Positions 53,071 through 61,705 of a DNA stretch of 64,000 bases are shown here, piece by piece. Under the pieces are notes generated by a model. The model had not been told where the DNA came from and did no database searches. It saw only the letters and a program-made list of their open reading frames with translations. Source of the stretch: Deltaproteobacteria bacterium (GTDB lineage Bacteria; Desulfobacterota; Desulfobaccia; Desulfobaccales; 0-14-0-80-60-11). Where the stretch lies: NCBI GenBank assembly GCA_021813445.1, contig JAKAKP010000113.1, positions 34,618 to 98,617 of the forward strand, given 5' to 3'. Position 1 is the first letter of the stretch. Each line of letters begins with the position of its first letter. The translations under genes were made by a program, and so were the position numbers.

Positions 53071-54678
53071 ATGGCTCAAGGTTTATCAAAAAACCATAGG
53101 CAGCTTGATCTTGCCGAAGCCATTGCCAAACGTTGGCACTGGAAGGTTAATGTCAGCTGCGATACAGCTCTGTCCCAATGTTATGTCGAATGCGACCGCA
53201 ACCAACTTCTGGAATTGTGCCGCTGGCTCATTGACGACATGGACTATGCCCTTGGCAGCCTGATTGTCGAAGAGACCAACGAGAATTGGTTACTCAGGTA
53301 TGTCTTCTATGGCGAACCGGATAGCGAGGCGGTACATTTGGGTCTGCGGCTGGATAAGGCTGAAAAAACCACCGTTCCCAGCATCAGCCCGATCATTCAT
53401 GCTGCGGATTGGCAGGAACGGGAAGCCTGGGATCTCTTCGGCCTGAGGTTCGAGGGCCACCCTCGCCTCATAGACATCGTGCGGCATGAGGCATGGCCGG
53501 CAGAAATCTACCCCATGCGGAAAAATTTCGATGGCAGCCAGCCTGGCCCACACCCTCCGGTTGAGCGCCCATTCCAGCCTTACCATGTGGTTCAGGCTCC
53601 CGGAGCCTTCTTGATGCCCATCGGGCCAGTCTTTTCTGACGCCGCCGAATCGGCTCTTTTCCTCCTGGAAAGCGTGGGGGAGGACGTGATTCGCATCTGG
53701 CCCCGATTCTTCTATAAGTTTCGCGGTGTGGAAAAGATTGCCGAAGGCCAGGCCGTTGACCGGGTCCTCCTCCTGGCGGAACGCTTTTCCGGCACTTCGT
53801 CCTTTGCCCATTCCCTGGCTTTTTGCCAGGCGGTGGAAGCTATTTGCCGGGTTGACCTCCCTTCCCGGGCCCAGGCCTTGCGCATCGTCTTTGCGGAGCT
53901 GGAACGCTTCCGCCATCATGTGGCGGCAATAGCGGGGATTTGCAACTCCACCGCCCTGGCCGTGGCCACCAGCCAGGCCGGCATCCTGGAAGAGGAGGCC
54001 CTCCGTCTGAGCGGGACTTTGACCGGCCACCGCTATCTCTTTGGCTTGAACAAGCCTGGCGGAGTCACCCTGGATCTCAACGACCGGCAGTGTGAGGACT
54101 TATCCTCCGGGGTGCAAGCCATTTTCCTTAAACTGGCGCGGCTCTATGACCTGCTGCGTTACTCCAGCAGCTTTCTTGACCGCCTGGAGGAAGTCGGGAT
54201 GGTGACCAAAGACCAGGCCCGTAATTATGGCCTGGTGGGGCCCATTGCCAGGGCTTCCGGCTTGGCCCGGGACCTGCGCCAGGTGCTGCCTTATGCTCTT
54301 TACAGCGAGATCTCCTTCGAAGTCCCGCAGGAAGAGGAAGGGGACGGTTACGCCCGGCTGCGCCTGCTTTTCCGGGAAGCGGAACAATCCGCCAAGATCC
54401 TGCAAAAGATATTATCCTTTCTGCCCCCGGGAGAGATTGCCGCACGGGAAGTTGCCCTCAAACCGGGCGCCGCCCTCGGCTGGGCAGAAGCCCCCAGGGG
54501 TGCCACCTTTCACTGGGTGAGACTCGATGAGCAAGGGCGCGTTCGGCGCTATCACCTGACTACCCCCTCGTTCACTAATTGGCATGGCTTTCATTTTGCC
54601 GCCGAGGATTTCGCCTATCAGGATTTCCCCATTATCATGGCCAGCTTCGGGCTCTCTAACGCCGAGTGCGACCGGTAG
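53071..54678 (+). CDS. Ehr/Hyf complex large subunit, HyfG/NuoCD-like, without NiFe ligands
   Basis: A 535-residue protein. Residues ~1-165 are a NuoC-like domain (DWQEREAWDLFGLRFEGHPRL); the rest is the hydrogenase-large/NuoD-like domain. The first Cys pair of NiFe hydrogenases (ERICGICxxxH) is replaced by ERFSGTSSFAHS, and the terminal DPCxxC by SFGLSNAECDR. A NiFe centre cannot be held, so this is not a working hydrogenase; it matches the energy-converting hydrogenase-related (Ehr) complexes. Its start abuts the previous stop codon. Confidence 0.88.
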   Translation: MAQGLSKNHRQLDLAEAIAKRWHWKVNVSCDTALSQCYVECDRNQLLELCRWLIDDMDYALGSLIVEETNENWLLRYVFYGEPDSEAVHLGLRLDKAEKTTVPSISPIIHAADWQEREAWDLFGLRFEGHPRLIDIVRHEAWPAEIYPMRKNFDGSQPGPHPPVERPFQPYHVVQAPGAFLMPIGPVFSDAAESALFLLESVGEDVIRIWPRFFYKFRGVEKIAEGQAVDRVLLLAERFSGTSSFAHSLAFCQAVEAICRVDLPSRAQALRIVFAELERFRHHVAAIAGICNSTALAVATSQAGILEEEALRLSGTLTGHRYLFGLNKPGGVTLDLNDRQCEDLSSGVQAIFLKLARLYDLLRYSSSFLDRLEEVGMVTKDQARNYGLVGPIARASGLARDLRQVLPYALYSEISFEVPQEEEGDGYARLRLLFREAEQSAKILQKILSFLPPGEIAAREVALKPGAALGWAEAPRGATFHWVRLDEQGRVRRYHLTTPSFTNWHGFHFAAEDFAYQDFPIIMASFGLSNAECDR

Positions 54679-54689
54679 GAGTATCAGCT

Positions 54690-55475
54690 ATGTGGGAATG
54701 GGTTTGGGAAGGCATTCGCTCAGGAATCGTAACCACCGCATATCCGGCCAGGGAGGAGACCGCCTCCGGCGTATCGCCGGGATTCCCTACTGATCTGCCA
54801 AGAACTTTTGCCGCCGCCGGGGAGGCTAGCGTTGCGGCCTCCTGCTGCCCCACCGAAGCCCTGCTTTCGGAGGATCAGCAGGTAGTCTTGCGTGAGCCGC
54901 GCTGTATCCATTGTTACCGCTGCCTCCGCCAGACTGAGACTCCCCTGGCCTGGCAGTGGCAGGGGAACTATGAGTGGGCCGTTTCTCCTCACCCCAGGGT
55001 CGAGCTGGCCAAAAAATTCGGTAGATCTTTTCGCCGTTCGCTGCACCTCCGGATCCTCGACGCCGGGGCCTGCGGCGCCTGCTTGAGCGAAATCGAGCAG
55101 CTCAACAAGCCTTATTACAACATGCACCGTCTGGGATTCTTTGTCACTCCCACACCCCGGGACGCCGATGTCCTCGTGGTGGCGGGCCCCATGACCGAAC
55201 ACATGCGGCAGCCGCTGCTTTCGGCCTATGAGGCCATGCCAACTCCCAAAGCAGTTCTGGCCTTGGGCGCCTGCGCCATTTTCGGGGGGGTCTTTGGCAC
55301 AAGTTTCGCCTCCATGGGAGGTGTTGCCAGCCTGATTCCCGTGGATATCCTGGTCCCCGGGTGTCCTCCCCCGCCCTTGGCAATCTTACATGCTCTGCTG
55401 GCCCTCATCGGCCGGGTAGAGCCTGCTGCGTGCGAGCTAAATTCATCGTCTCCAGGAGGTGAGCGCGGTGATTGA
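54690..55475 (+). CDS. Ehr/Hyf complex small subunit, ferredoxin plus NuoB/HyfI-like
   Basis: A 261-residue protein. The N-terminal part has one [4Fe-4S] site (CCP near residue 53 and CIHCYRC near 70), where HyfH would have two. The C-terminal part is NuoB-like with the four cluster ligands present: AGACGACLSEIEQL, LALGACAIFGG and VPGCPPPP. So the subunit can carry electrons even though the large subunit has no NiFe site. The ATG at 54690 follows TAGGAG. HyfH and HyfI functions appear fused or shortened into one protein. Confidence 0.85.
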   Translation: MWEWVWEGIRSGIVTTAYPAREETASGVSPGFPTDLPRTFAAAGEASVAASCCPTEALLSEDQQVVLREPRCIHCYRCLRQTETPLAWQWQGNYEWAVSPHPRVELAKKFGRSFRRSLHLRILDAGACGACLSEIEQLNKPYYNMHRLGFFVTPTPRDADVLVVAGPMTEHMRQPLLSAYEAMPTPKAVLALGACAIFGGVFGTSFASMGGVASLIPVDILVPGCPPPPLAILHALLALIGRVEPAACELNSSSPGGERGD

Positions 55476-57618
55476 TCCCAAGAGACTGTTCTTCCTTTTC
55501 CTGATTCTCTGTGGAGCCGGGGTGGTGCTGGCGGCCCTGCTGCCTCGCCGGGCAAACCGGGTAGTTTTGGCTTGGATCGGCTCTCTGTCTTCTCTCACCA
55601 TCTTGTGGGTAGGCGGCGCGGTTCTCCTTTCCGGTCAGGCCTGGCAAGTGGACCTCTGGAACATCTGGTCCCTAGGGCCCATGGTTCTCAAGATGGACCG
55701 GCTGTCGGCCTTATTTGTGTTCATAGCTGGTCTGGTGTTTCTGCCCGTCTCCATATTCTCGGCCTCCTATATGAATCTGCCGAAGTATGTAAAACGCTAC
55801 GGCTTCAAATCATTCGGTATTTATTACCATCTGCTCCTGGCCGCCATTGTCCTCTTACTGGTAGCCGGTGACATGCTTTCGTTTCTGCTCGCCTGGGAAG
55901 CGATGTCGATCTTTTCCTATCTGCTGGTTAACTACGAACACGAAAAAGAGGATACTACCAAGGCCGGCTATCTCATGCTGAGCCTGGGTGAAGCCGGGAC
56001 CATCGCCGTGGTGCTGGCCTTCTTTTTACTGGCCCGGACTGCTACCGGTCTTGACTTCCCGGCCCTCAGAGCCGCGGCCGCCGGGATGGGACAAGCCTCA
56101 GCCTGGGCCATCTTTTTGCTCTCCTTTTTCGGCTTCGGCGTCAAGGCAGGCCTGGTGCCCACCAACATCTGGCTGCCCCTGGCTCACCCGGCTGCGCCCA
56201 GCAATGTCTCAGCCATCCTGTCAGGAGTCATACTTAACCTGGGCCTTTACGGGATTGTGCGGTTTAACGCCGATCTGCTGCCGGTCAAGGACATCGGCGC
56301 AGGAGCTATCGTCTTGATCGTGGGCAGCATCTCCGCTCTGGTGGGAATTCTTTATGCCGTCATCAGAAATGATATGAAGGAGATGCTGGCCCACAGCTCC
56401 ATTGAAAATATCGGCATTATCACCGCGGGCCTGGGGGCTGGTTTTATCTTCAGGATCGCCGGCCTGCCGGCCCTGGCAGGCATTGCTTTCATTGCCGCTT
56501 TTTATCATCTGCTGAACCACTCGCTTTACAAGGCGCTGCTGTTTCTCGGGGCCGGGGCGGTGGATTACAGTGCGGGCGAAAGGAACATGGACCGGTTGGG
56601 CGGGTTGATCCGGGTTATGCCCTGGACCAGCCTTTTCTTCCTGGTCGGCGCCCTGTCCATTGCCGCCCTGCCTCCATTCAACGGTTTTGTCAGTGAGTGG
56701 TTGACCCTGCAAACCATGTTGCGCAGCGTCGAGCTATCTTCTATGGGGATAAAGATCATCTTTGCCCTCTGCGCCGCGGCCCTGGCCCTGACCGCGGCCC
56801 TGGCGGTCACCTGTTTTGTCAAGGCTTTTGCCATGAGCTTTCTGGGGCTTGCCAGATCCCCCAAGGCCTCCAAAGCCGTGGAGGTAAACCGTTCGATGCA
56901 GGCGCCCATGGCTATCCTGGCGCTATGCTGCCTGCTTTTCGGGATCCTGCCAACCTATGTTATTCCGGTACTGGATAATACTATTGCCACCTTTACCCAT
57001 GAACACATGGTGGACGAACTGGTGCCGCCCTTTTTTACCGCCCCCCAGGGAAATGCCAGGTTTCCCCAAGAGTTCGTTTCCGAATTCCACGATCTCGGGG
57101 CTCAGGTCGGCCGCACCTTTCTTCCGGGTCAGGGCCTGGTGGTTATGCATCGGGGCACTGAGCACAACCCCGTGGTCTATGCCATGTCAACTTCTTACAC
57201 CTTTGTCGTCCTGATTTTGCTCATGGGGGGCAGCCTGATTTTGTTCCGGGTCTTGACGAGGTCCAGAAAAGTGGACAGGGGGCCGGTCTGGGCCGGAGGT
57301 GTGCGGCAATTGTTACCCAAAATGACCTATACGGCCACCGGCTTTTCCAATCCCGTGAGGGTGATTTTTGAGGCAGTCTTTCGGCCCGTCATTTTCGACG
57401 AGATGCGGGAAACAGTGGCAGAGCATTTCCTCATCGCAGTCAAAAGTCAGCGGCAAGAGGTCTATATCCTGGAACGCACCATGTTTAGTCCCTTAGCCAG
57501 GCTGGGGCGTTGGCTGGCCGCCTTGCTCGGGAAAATCCACAGCGGCAGTGTCAACCTCTATGCAGCCTATATTTTGATCAGTCTGGGAATAGTGTTGATA
57601 ATTCAGCGGCTAATGTGA
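55468..57618 (+). CDS. Ehr/Hyf complex antiporter-like subunit, HyfB/NuoL-like
   Basis: A 716-residue protein of about 16 helices, the largest Mrp/NuoL-type subunit. Family motifs include LLAWEAMSIFSYLLVNYEHEKE, FGFGVKAGLVPTNIWLPLAHPAAPSNVSAILSG (read in parts) and LLNHSLYKALLFLGAGAVDYSAGERNMDRLGGL. HyfB-type extra C-terminal helices are present. GTG 55468 was chosen because AGGAGGTGAGC lies upstream; it overlaps the previous gene by 8 bases. It closes the Ehr cluster. Confidence 0.9.
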   Translation: MIDPKRLFFLFLILCGAGVVLAALLPRRANRVVLAWIGSLSSLTILWVGGAVLLSGQAWQVDLWNIWSLGPMVLKMDRLSALFVFIAGLVFLPVSIFSASYMNLPKYVKRYGFKSFGIYYHLLLAAIVLLLVAGDMLSFLLAWEAMSIFSYLLVNYEHEKEDTTKAGYLMLSLGEAGTIAVVLAFFLLARTATGLDFPALRAAAAGMGQASAWAIFLLSFFGFGVKAGLVPTNIWLPLAHPAAPSNVSAILSGVILNLGLYGIVRFNADLLPVKDIGAGAIVLIVGSISALVGILYAVIRNDMKEMLAHSSIENIGIITAGLGAGFIFRIAGLPALAGIAFIAAFYHLLNHSLYKALLFLGAGAVDYSAGERNMDRLGGLIRVMPWTSLFFLVGALSIAALPPFNGFVSEWLTLQTMLRSVELSSMGIKIIFALCAAALALTAALAVTCFVKAFAMSFLGLARSPKASKAVEVNRSMQAPMAILALCCLLFGILPTYVIPVLDNTIATFTHEHMVDELVPPFFTAPQGNARFPQEFVSEFHDLGAQVGRTFLPGQGLVVMHRGTEHNPVVYAMSTSYTFVVLILLMGGSLILFRVLTRSRKVDRGPVWAGGVRQLLPKMTYTATGFSNPVRVIFEAVFRPVIFDEMRETVAEHFLIAVKSQRQEVYILERTMFSPLARLGRWLAALLGKIHSGSVNLYAAYILISLGIVLIIQRLM

Positions 57619-57669
57619 TTTGTTGGGGAATTGCTTGCATCCAGCAAATCCGGTATTAATTTATTAATA

Positions 57670-57755
57670 GGCGATGGAGATCCGCCTGGGGAAATCTCCC
57701 GAACCGCGTAAAGCTAATGACTCCTGATTACTTCACGGCGATCAGGAGTTTTTTT
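57670..57755 (+). promoter_or_regulatory. Fluoride riboswitch (g), before the diadenylate cyclase gene
   Basis: GGCGATG-GAGATC-CGCC, then GCTAAT-GACTC-CTG (GAG-a-TC pairs with GACTC with one bulged A). The terminator is ACTCCTGAT/ATCAGGAGT followed by seven T. The cyclase gene starts 85 bases later. Confidence 0.92.
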
Positions 57756-57840
57756 ATGTCTTATTCACATCACTCCGGGCAGGACACCTTGTAGCAAGTT
57801 TGTACAGGATCACCAGCTTGCAAATATGGAGGTCCGAGCC

Positions 57841-58360
57841 ATGCTGGTTACCGCCCACTTGTTGGACAAGATCTGCTCTCCGAAAGAAAGCGCCAACCGG
57901 TCTGTTCTGGAAGGAGTCCTCACTTTGGCCCTGGAAATCGCCCATGAAGGGCGAGGGGGAAAAAAGGTCGGCACCATCTTCATGGCGTTCGACTCCAAAG
58001 AGGTGCTGAAACGTTCCCAGTGTCTGATCTATGACCCCTTACTGGGACACCCAGAGCCCCCTGAAGGGCATCGACAACGCCAATATGCGGGAGACCGTCA
58101 AAGAGTTGGCCCGGCTGGACGGCGCCTTCATTGTCTCCAGTGAAGGCATCGTGCTTTCAGCCTGCCGCTATCTCAATGCCTCCGCCGACGGTATTAACCT
58201 GCTGTTGGGACTGGGCTCCCGTCATATGGCCGCGGCTTCCATGACCAGGGAAACGCAGGCCCTAGCCGTGGTGGTTTCGGAAAGCTCGGTCGTCAGGGTT
58301 TTCGAGAGAGGGGAATTGGTAGAAGAGCTTATCCCGGAAATTTTGATCCGAAGCCGTTAA
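57841..58360 (+). pseudogene. Diadenylate cyclase (DisA_N/DAC domain), frameshifted
   Basis: The first frame (MLVTAHLLDKICSPKESANR, then VLKRSQCLIYDP) and the second frame (YWDTQSPLKGIDNANMRETV, then LDGAFIVSSEGIVLSACRYL) join at a C4 run, 58035-58038; removing one C gives a continuous protein of about 172 residues. The DGA motif and a GLGSRHMAAASMTRETQALA stretch equivalent to the RHR motif mark a c-di-AMP synthase domain; RHM in place of RHR is a variation. The start follows GGAGG. It is directly behind a fluoride riboswitch, which would couple fluoride to c-di-AMP and so to ion and osmotic control. Confidence 0.82.
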
Positions 58361-58386
58361 GGCAACGTGAGAAAAAGGGGAAATGA

Positions 58387-59571
58387 GTGGAAACTAAAAA
58401 TCTTAACACCGGGACCGCCTGGAAGTTCATCATCTTGCTGGGGATCATCAGCCTGTTTAGCGACATGACCCATGAGGGGGCCCGCACTATTACCGGCCCT
58501 TTCCTGGGCCTCTTGGGAGCCGGCGCCATAGTGGTATCCACCGTGGCGGGGTTGGGAGAGTTTCTGGGTTATGCTGTGCGGTTCATATCGGGATACCTGG
58601 CGGACCGCACGAAGCGATACTGGCCGATAACTTACGTGGGCTACGGCTTGCAGATGTTTTCCGTTCCCGCGCTGGCCCTGGCCGGACGCTGGGAAGTAGC
58701 CGCGATTTTAATAATGCTGGAAAGGGTGGGCCGGGCCATCCGTAACCCGGCCCGGGATGCTATGCTGTCCCATGCCACTTCGCAAGTGGGGCACGGGTGG
58801 GGGTTCGGTTTTCATGAAGCCATGGACCAGACGGGCGCCATGGTCGGTCCCCTCATCGTCGCCGCAGTGCTTTATTTTAAAGGAGATTACCGAACCTGTT
58901 TTGCAGCCTTGCTGGTCTCGGCGATCCTGGCGGTACTGGCACTCGTATCCGCCTCATATATTTATCCCCACCCCCAGCATTTGGAGGTGAGCGTCCCCAA
59001 ACTGGAAACCGAAGGGCTGCCCCGGCGGCCTTTCTGGCTCTATACCGCCGCCACGGCCCTGATCGGCGCCGGCTTCGCCGATTTTCCCCTGATCGCCTAT
59101 CACTTCGACAAGGCTGCAACGGTGCCGGTCAATCTCATCCCCATCACCTATGCGGTAGCCATGGGGGTGGACGGCGCCGCCGCCTTGATCTTGGGGCGCC
59201 TGTTCGACCGCCTGGGCGTCTCCGTGCTCATTGCCGCGGCAATAATATCAGCAGCCTTTGCCCCCCTGGTGTTCCTCGGGGGCGTCCAATTGGCCTTTCT
59301 CGGCATGATCCTTTGGGGCATCGGTATGGGGGCCCAGGAATCGGTGATTAAGGCGGCCCTGGCGGAAATGATCCCGAAAGATCACCGGGCCTCGGCCTTC
59401 GGCATCTCCCAGGCGGTCTTCGGACTTTTCTGGCTTCTGGGGAGCGTCCTTATGGGGATTCTGTACGGATACTCTTTGGGCAGCCTCATTATCTTTTCCG
59501 TGATCGTGCAGCTTGGCGCCATTCCCTTCTTTCTCCTGATCTCCAGGGAAATGTGCTATGTGCGCCGCTAA
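58387..59571 (+). CDS. MFS transporter
   Basis: A 394-residue permease of about 12 helices. It begins FIILLGIISLFSDMTHEGAR and has the family loop RVGRAIRNPARDAMLSHA. It resembles the MFS protein at 32835 in overall plan. The substrate is unknown. A GTG start follows AAGGGGAAATGA. It lies 26 bases after the cyclase gene, so riboswitch (g) may control it too. Confidence 0.88.
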   Translation: METKNLNTGTAWKFIILLGIISLFSDMTHEGARTITGPFLGLLGAGAIVVSTVAGLGEFLGYAVRFISGYLADRTKRYWPITYVGYGLQMFSVPALALAGRWEVAAILIMLERVGRAIRNPARDAMLSHATSQVGHGWGFGFHEAMDQTGAMVGPLIVAAVLYFKGDYRTCFAALLVSAILAVLALVSASYIYPHPQHLEVSVPKLETEGLPRRPFWLYTAATALIGAGFADFPLIAYHFDKAATVPVNLIPITYAVAMGVDGAAALILGRLFDRLGVSVLIAAAIISAAFAPLVFLGGVQLAFLGMILWGIGMGAQESVIKAALAEMIPKDHRASAFGISQAVFGLFWLLGSVLMGILYGYSLGSLIIFSVIVQLGAIPFFLLISREMCYVRR

Positions 59572-59623
59572 GAAGAGTGATTCCTGGTTGACCTGGTCGG
59601 ACGATACAGATGGGAGGTGCAAG

Positions 59624-60034
59624 ATGTTCAAGAAAATCCTGTTGGCTTATGACGGCTCGGAAGGTGCCAAACAGGCCCTGGAGGCCGGAATTAATTTGGC
59701 AAGGCTACACCAGGCGGAACTCTGGGCCCTGACTGTGCAGGAAAAAATCCCCCCTTCCCTCATGGAAGTCGCGGAAAAAGTCTTTGGCTACCAGTATTTT
59801 GAGCAAATTATGGAGGAGGCGCGAACCAGAGTACAAAAAGCGGGGATCGAACTGAAAACTGAGATCCGCATGGGCCATCCCGCCCAGACCATCGTGGAAG
59901 TAGCTAAAGAAGGCAAGTTTGATTTGATCCTGATGGGACATACCGGGCTTTCCGAGGTGTGGGCCAGGTTCCTGGGCAGTACGGCCGAAAAGGTGAGCCG
60001 CCATGCCCCTTGCAGCGTGCTTATCGTGCGGTAG
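59624..60034 (+). CDS. Universal stress protein (single domain, ATP-binding type)
   Basis: A 136-residue UspA protein starting FKKILLAYDGSEGAKQALEAG. The ATP-binding motif is intact: LMGHTGLSEVWARFLGSTAEKVSRHAPCSVLIVR (G-2x-G-9x-G-S/T). ATG 59624 follows GGGAGG; the upstream part of the frame overlaps the MFS gene's end. It is the third Usp gene of the window. Confidence 0.92.
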   Translation: MFKKILLAYDGSEGAKQALEAGINLARLHQAELWALTVQEKIPPSLMEVAEKVFGYQYFEQIMEEARTRVQKAGIELKTEIRMGHPAQTIVEVAKEGKFDLILMGHTGLSEVWARFLGSTAEKVSRHAPCSVLIVR

Positions 60035-60063
60035 CGAAACCGACTCTGAAGATTCCAGCTATC

Positions 60064-60869
60064 ATGGCCCAAGACCTGCGTTTATATTTGCGCCTGCTTG
60101 CCTATTTGCAGCCTCACCGGCTCCGGTTGGCCGCGGCGATTGCCGCCATGCTGGGGGTTTCGGGGATTACCGCGCTGCTGGCATTCCTGGTGAAGCCGGT
60201 CTTTGGACGATGTTTTCCTTGCCCGGCGGCTCCAGATGCTTTATCTGCTGCCGCCCTTGATAATATTGCTGTACCTGGTCAAAGGAGCCTTGGCCTATAC
60301 CCATCAATATTTCATGAGCTTTATCGGTAATGGTATCGTCAACCGGTTGCGGAATGAACTTTTTTCCTCTATGCAGCGGCAGCCGCTGGCCTTTTTCGAC
60401 AGCAACTCCACCGGCGATTTGATGAGCCGCCAGACTTATGATGTCAATCTGTTGCAAAGCTCGGTGACCAGCGCGTCTCTCTGGAGGGGAACGCCAGCGC
60501 TTGGCCATCGCCCGGGCCTTGTTAAAAGACCCGCAGATCCTGATCTTGGATGAGGCCACTTCCGAGTTGGATTCCGAAGCGGAGAGAAAGGTGCAGCTGG
60601 CCCTGGACCGGCTTATCCAGGGCCGCACCACCCTGGTGGCGGCCCATCGTCTTTCCACCGTGCGGAACGCCGATCGCATCGTGGTCCTAGCCGCGGGCCG
60701 CATTGTCGGCGTAGGCGCCCATCACTCGCTCCTGCAACAAAACGACCTGTATCGGCGGCTCTATAAACGGCAATCCGTCATGGAGCCTCGGGAACCGGCA
60801 GAAACGGTCCCCTGGCCCAGGCAAGTGGAAGTTAATTTGGGGAATGAGCATGGAGCCAGCTTAAGATAG
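60064..60869 (+). pseudogene. MsbA-type ABC exporter, broken by a frameshift and an internal deletion
   Basis: The N terminus (MAQDLRLYLRLLAYLQPHRL; ITALLAFLVKPV) is an ABC exporter membrane domain. At a T3 run (60202-60204) the match moves to the next frame (LDDVFLARRLQMLYLLPPL, then NRLRNELFSSMQRQPLAFFD). After LLQSSVTSA, near 60476, the sequence jumps directly to the signature of the ATPase domain ([37 protein letters not shown]). About half of the membrane domain and the Walker A region are missing, roughly 300 residues. The gene cannot make a working exporter. Confidence 0.88.
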
Positions 60870-60877
60870 AACTGCCA

Positions 60878-61666
60878 ATGATTAAAGCCGAGAGCCTGAC
60901 CATAGCCTACGATAACCACATCGTCTTGAAGGACTTGAATTTCCAGGTCGCGACCGGGGAGTTTGTGGGCCTCTTAGGGCCAAACGGCTCAGGCAAGAGC
61001 ACCCTGCTGAACGCCCTGACCGGCCTGCTGCCTCCCCGGGGAGGTCAAATTTATTATGAAGGCGTGCCTTTAAACAAGTGGCGACTTGGGCCCCGGGCCC
61101 GCCAGATAGCCATAGTGTCCCAGGAAAACTGGATCAGCTTTCTTTTCAGTTGTTGGGAAATTGTGCTCATGGGCCGATACCCTCATCTGGGCCGCTTTCA
61201 ACGGGAGCGCCGGGAGGACCTGGAGGCCGCGGAAGCGGCCATGGCCGCCACCCAGACCCAAGGGTTGGCGCCTCAACTCATCAACCGGGTGAGCGGCGGC
61301 GAGCGCCAGTTAGTCGTGCTGGCCCGGGCCCTGGCTCAGGCCACCCTCATTCTCTTCCTGGATGAAGCCACCTCCAACCTGGATATTCGTCATAAATTGC
61401 GGGTCTTCGAGTTGCTGACCCGCCTCAATCAGCAGGAAGGCCTTACCATTCTGGCGGTGATGCACGACGTCAATCAGGCCACCCAGTATTGCCGGCGCCT
61501 CATCTTTCTTAAAGATGGAGGTATCTTCCGGGATGGAGAAACCTCTGCGGTCTGCACTCCGGAAGTGCTGGAAGCAGTCTATGACACCCCGGCCTTAGTG
61601 CAAGCCAACCCCTTCACCGGGCGGCCCTTGATGCATTTTTGCCCGGAGGTGGAGTCGCCGCAATGA
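60878..61666 (+). CDS. ABC transporter ATP-binding protein (FecE/BtuD type)
   Basis: A 262-residue ATPase. Walker A is GPNGSGKST, the signature VSGGERQLVVLARALAQ, Walker B LFLDEATSNLD and the switch His in VMHDVNQA. The subfamily serves iron-siderophore, haem or cobalamin importers, but no permease or binding protein is nearby, so its partner is unknown. It is 8 bases downstream of the broken exporter. Confidence 0.9.
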   Translation: MIKAESLTIAYDNHIVLKDLNFQVATGEFVGLLGPNGSGKSTLLNALTGLLPPRGGQIYYEGVPLNKWRLGPRARQIAIVSQENWISFLFSCWEIVLMGRYPHLGRFQRERREDLEAAEAAMAATQTQGLAPQLINRVSGGERQLVVLARALAQATLILFLDEATSNLDIRHKLRVFELLTRLNQQEGLTILAVMHDVNQATQYCRRLIFLKDGGIFRDGETSAVCTPEVLEAVYDTPALVQANPFTGRPLMHFCPEVESPQ

Positions 61667-61705
61667 CTGACCTCGACATAGAAAGAACATAGGAGATTCT
61701 ATTCC

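Noticed and set aside
53071..54678. Catalytic subunit of a group 4 NiFe hydrogenase
   Set aside because: Both CxxC pairs needed for the NiFe centre are absent.
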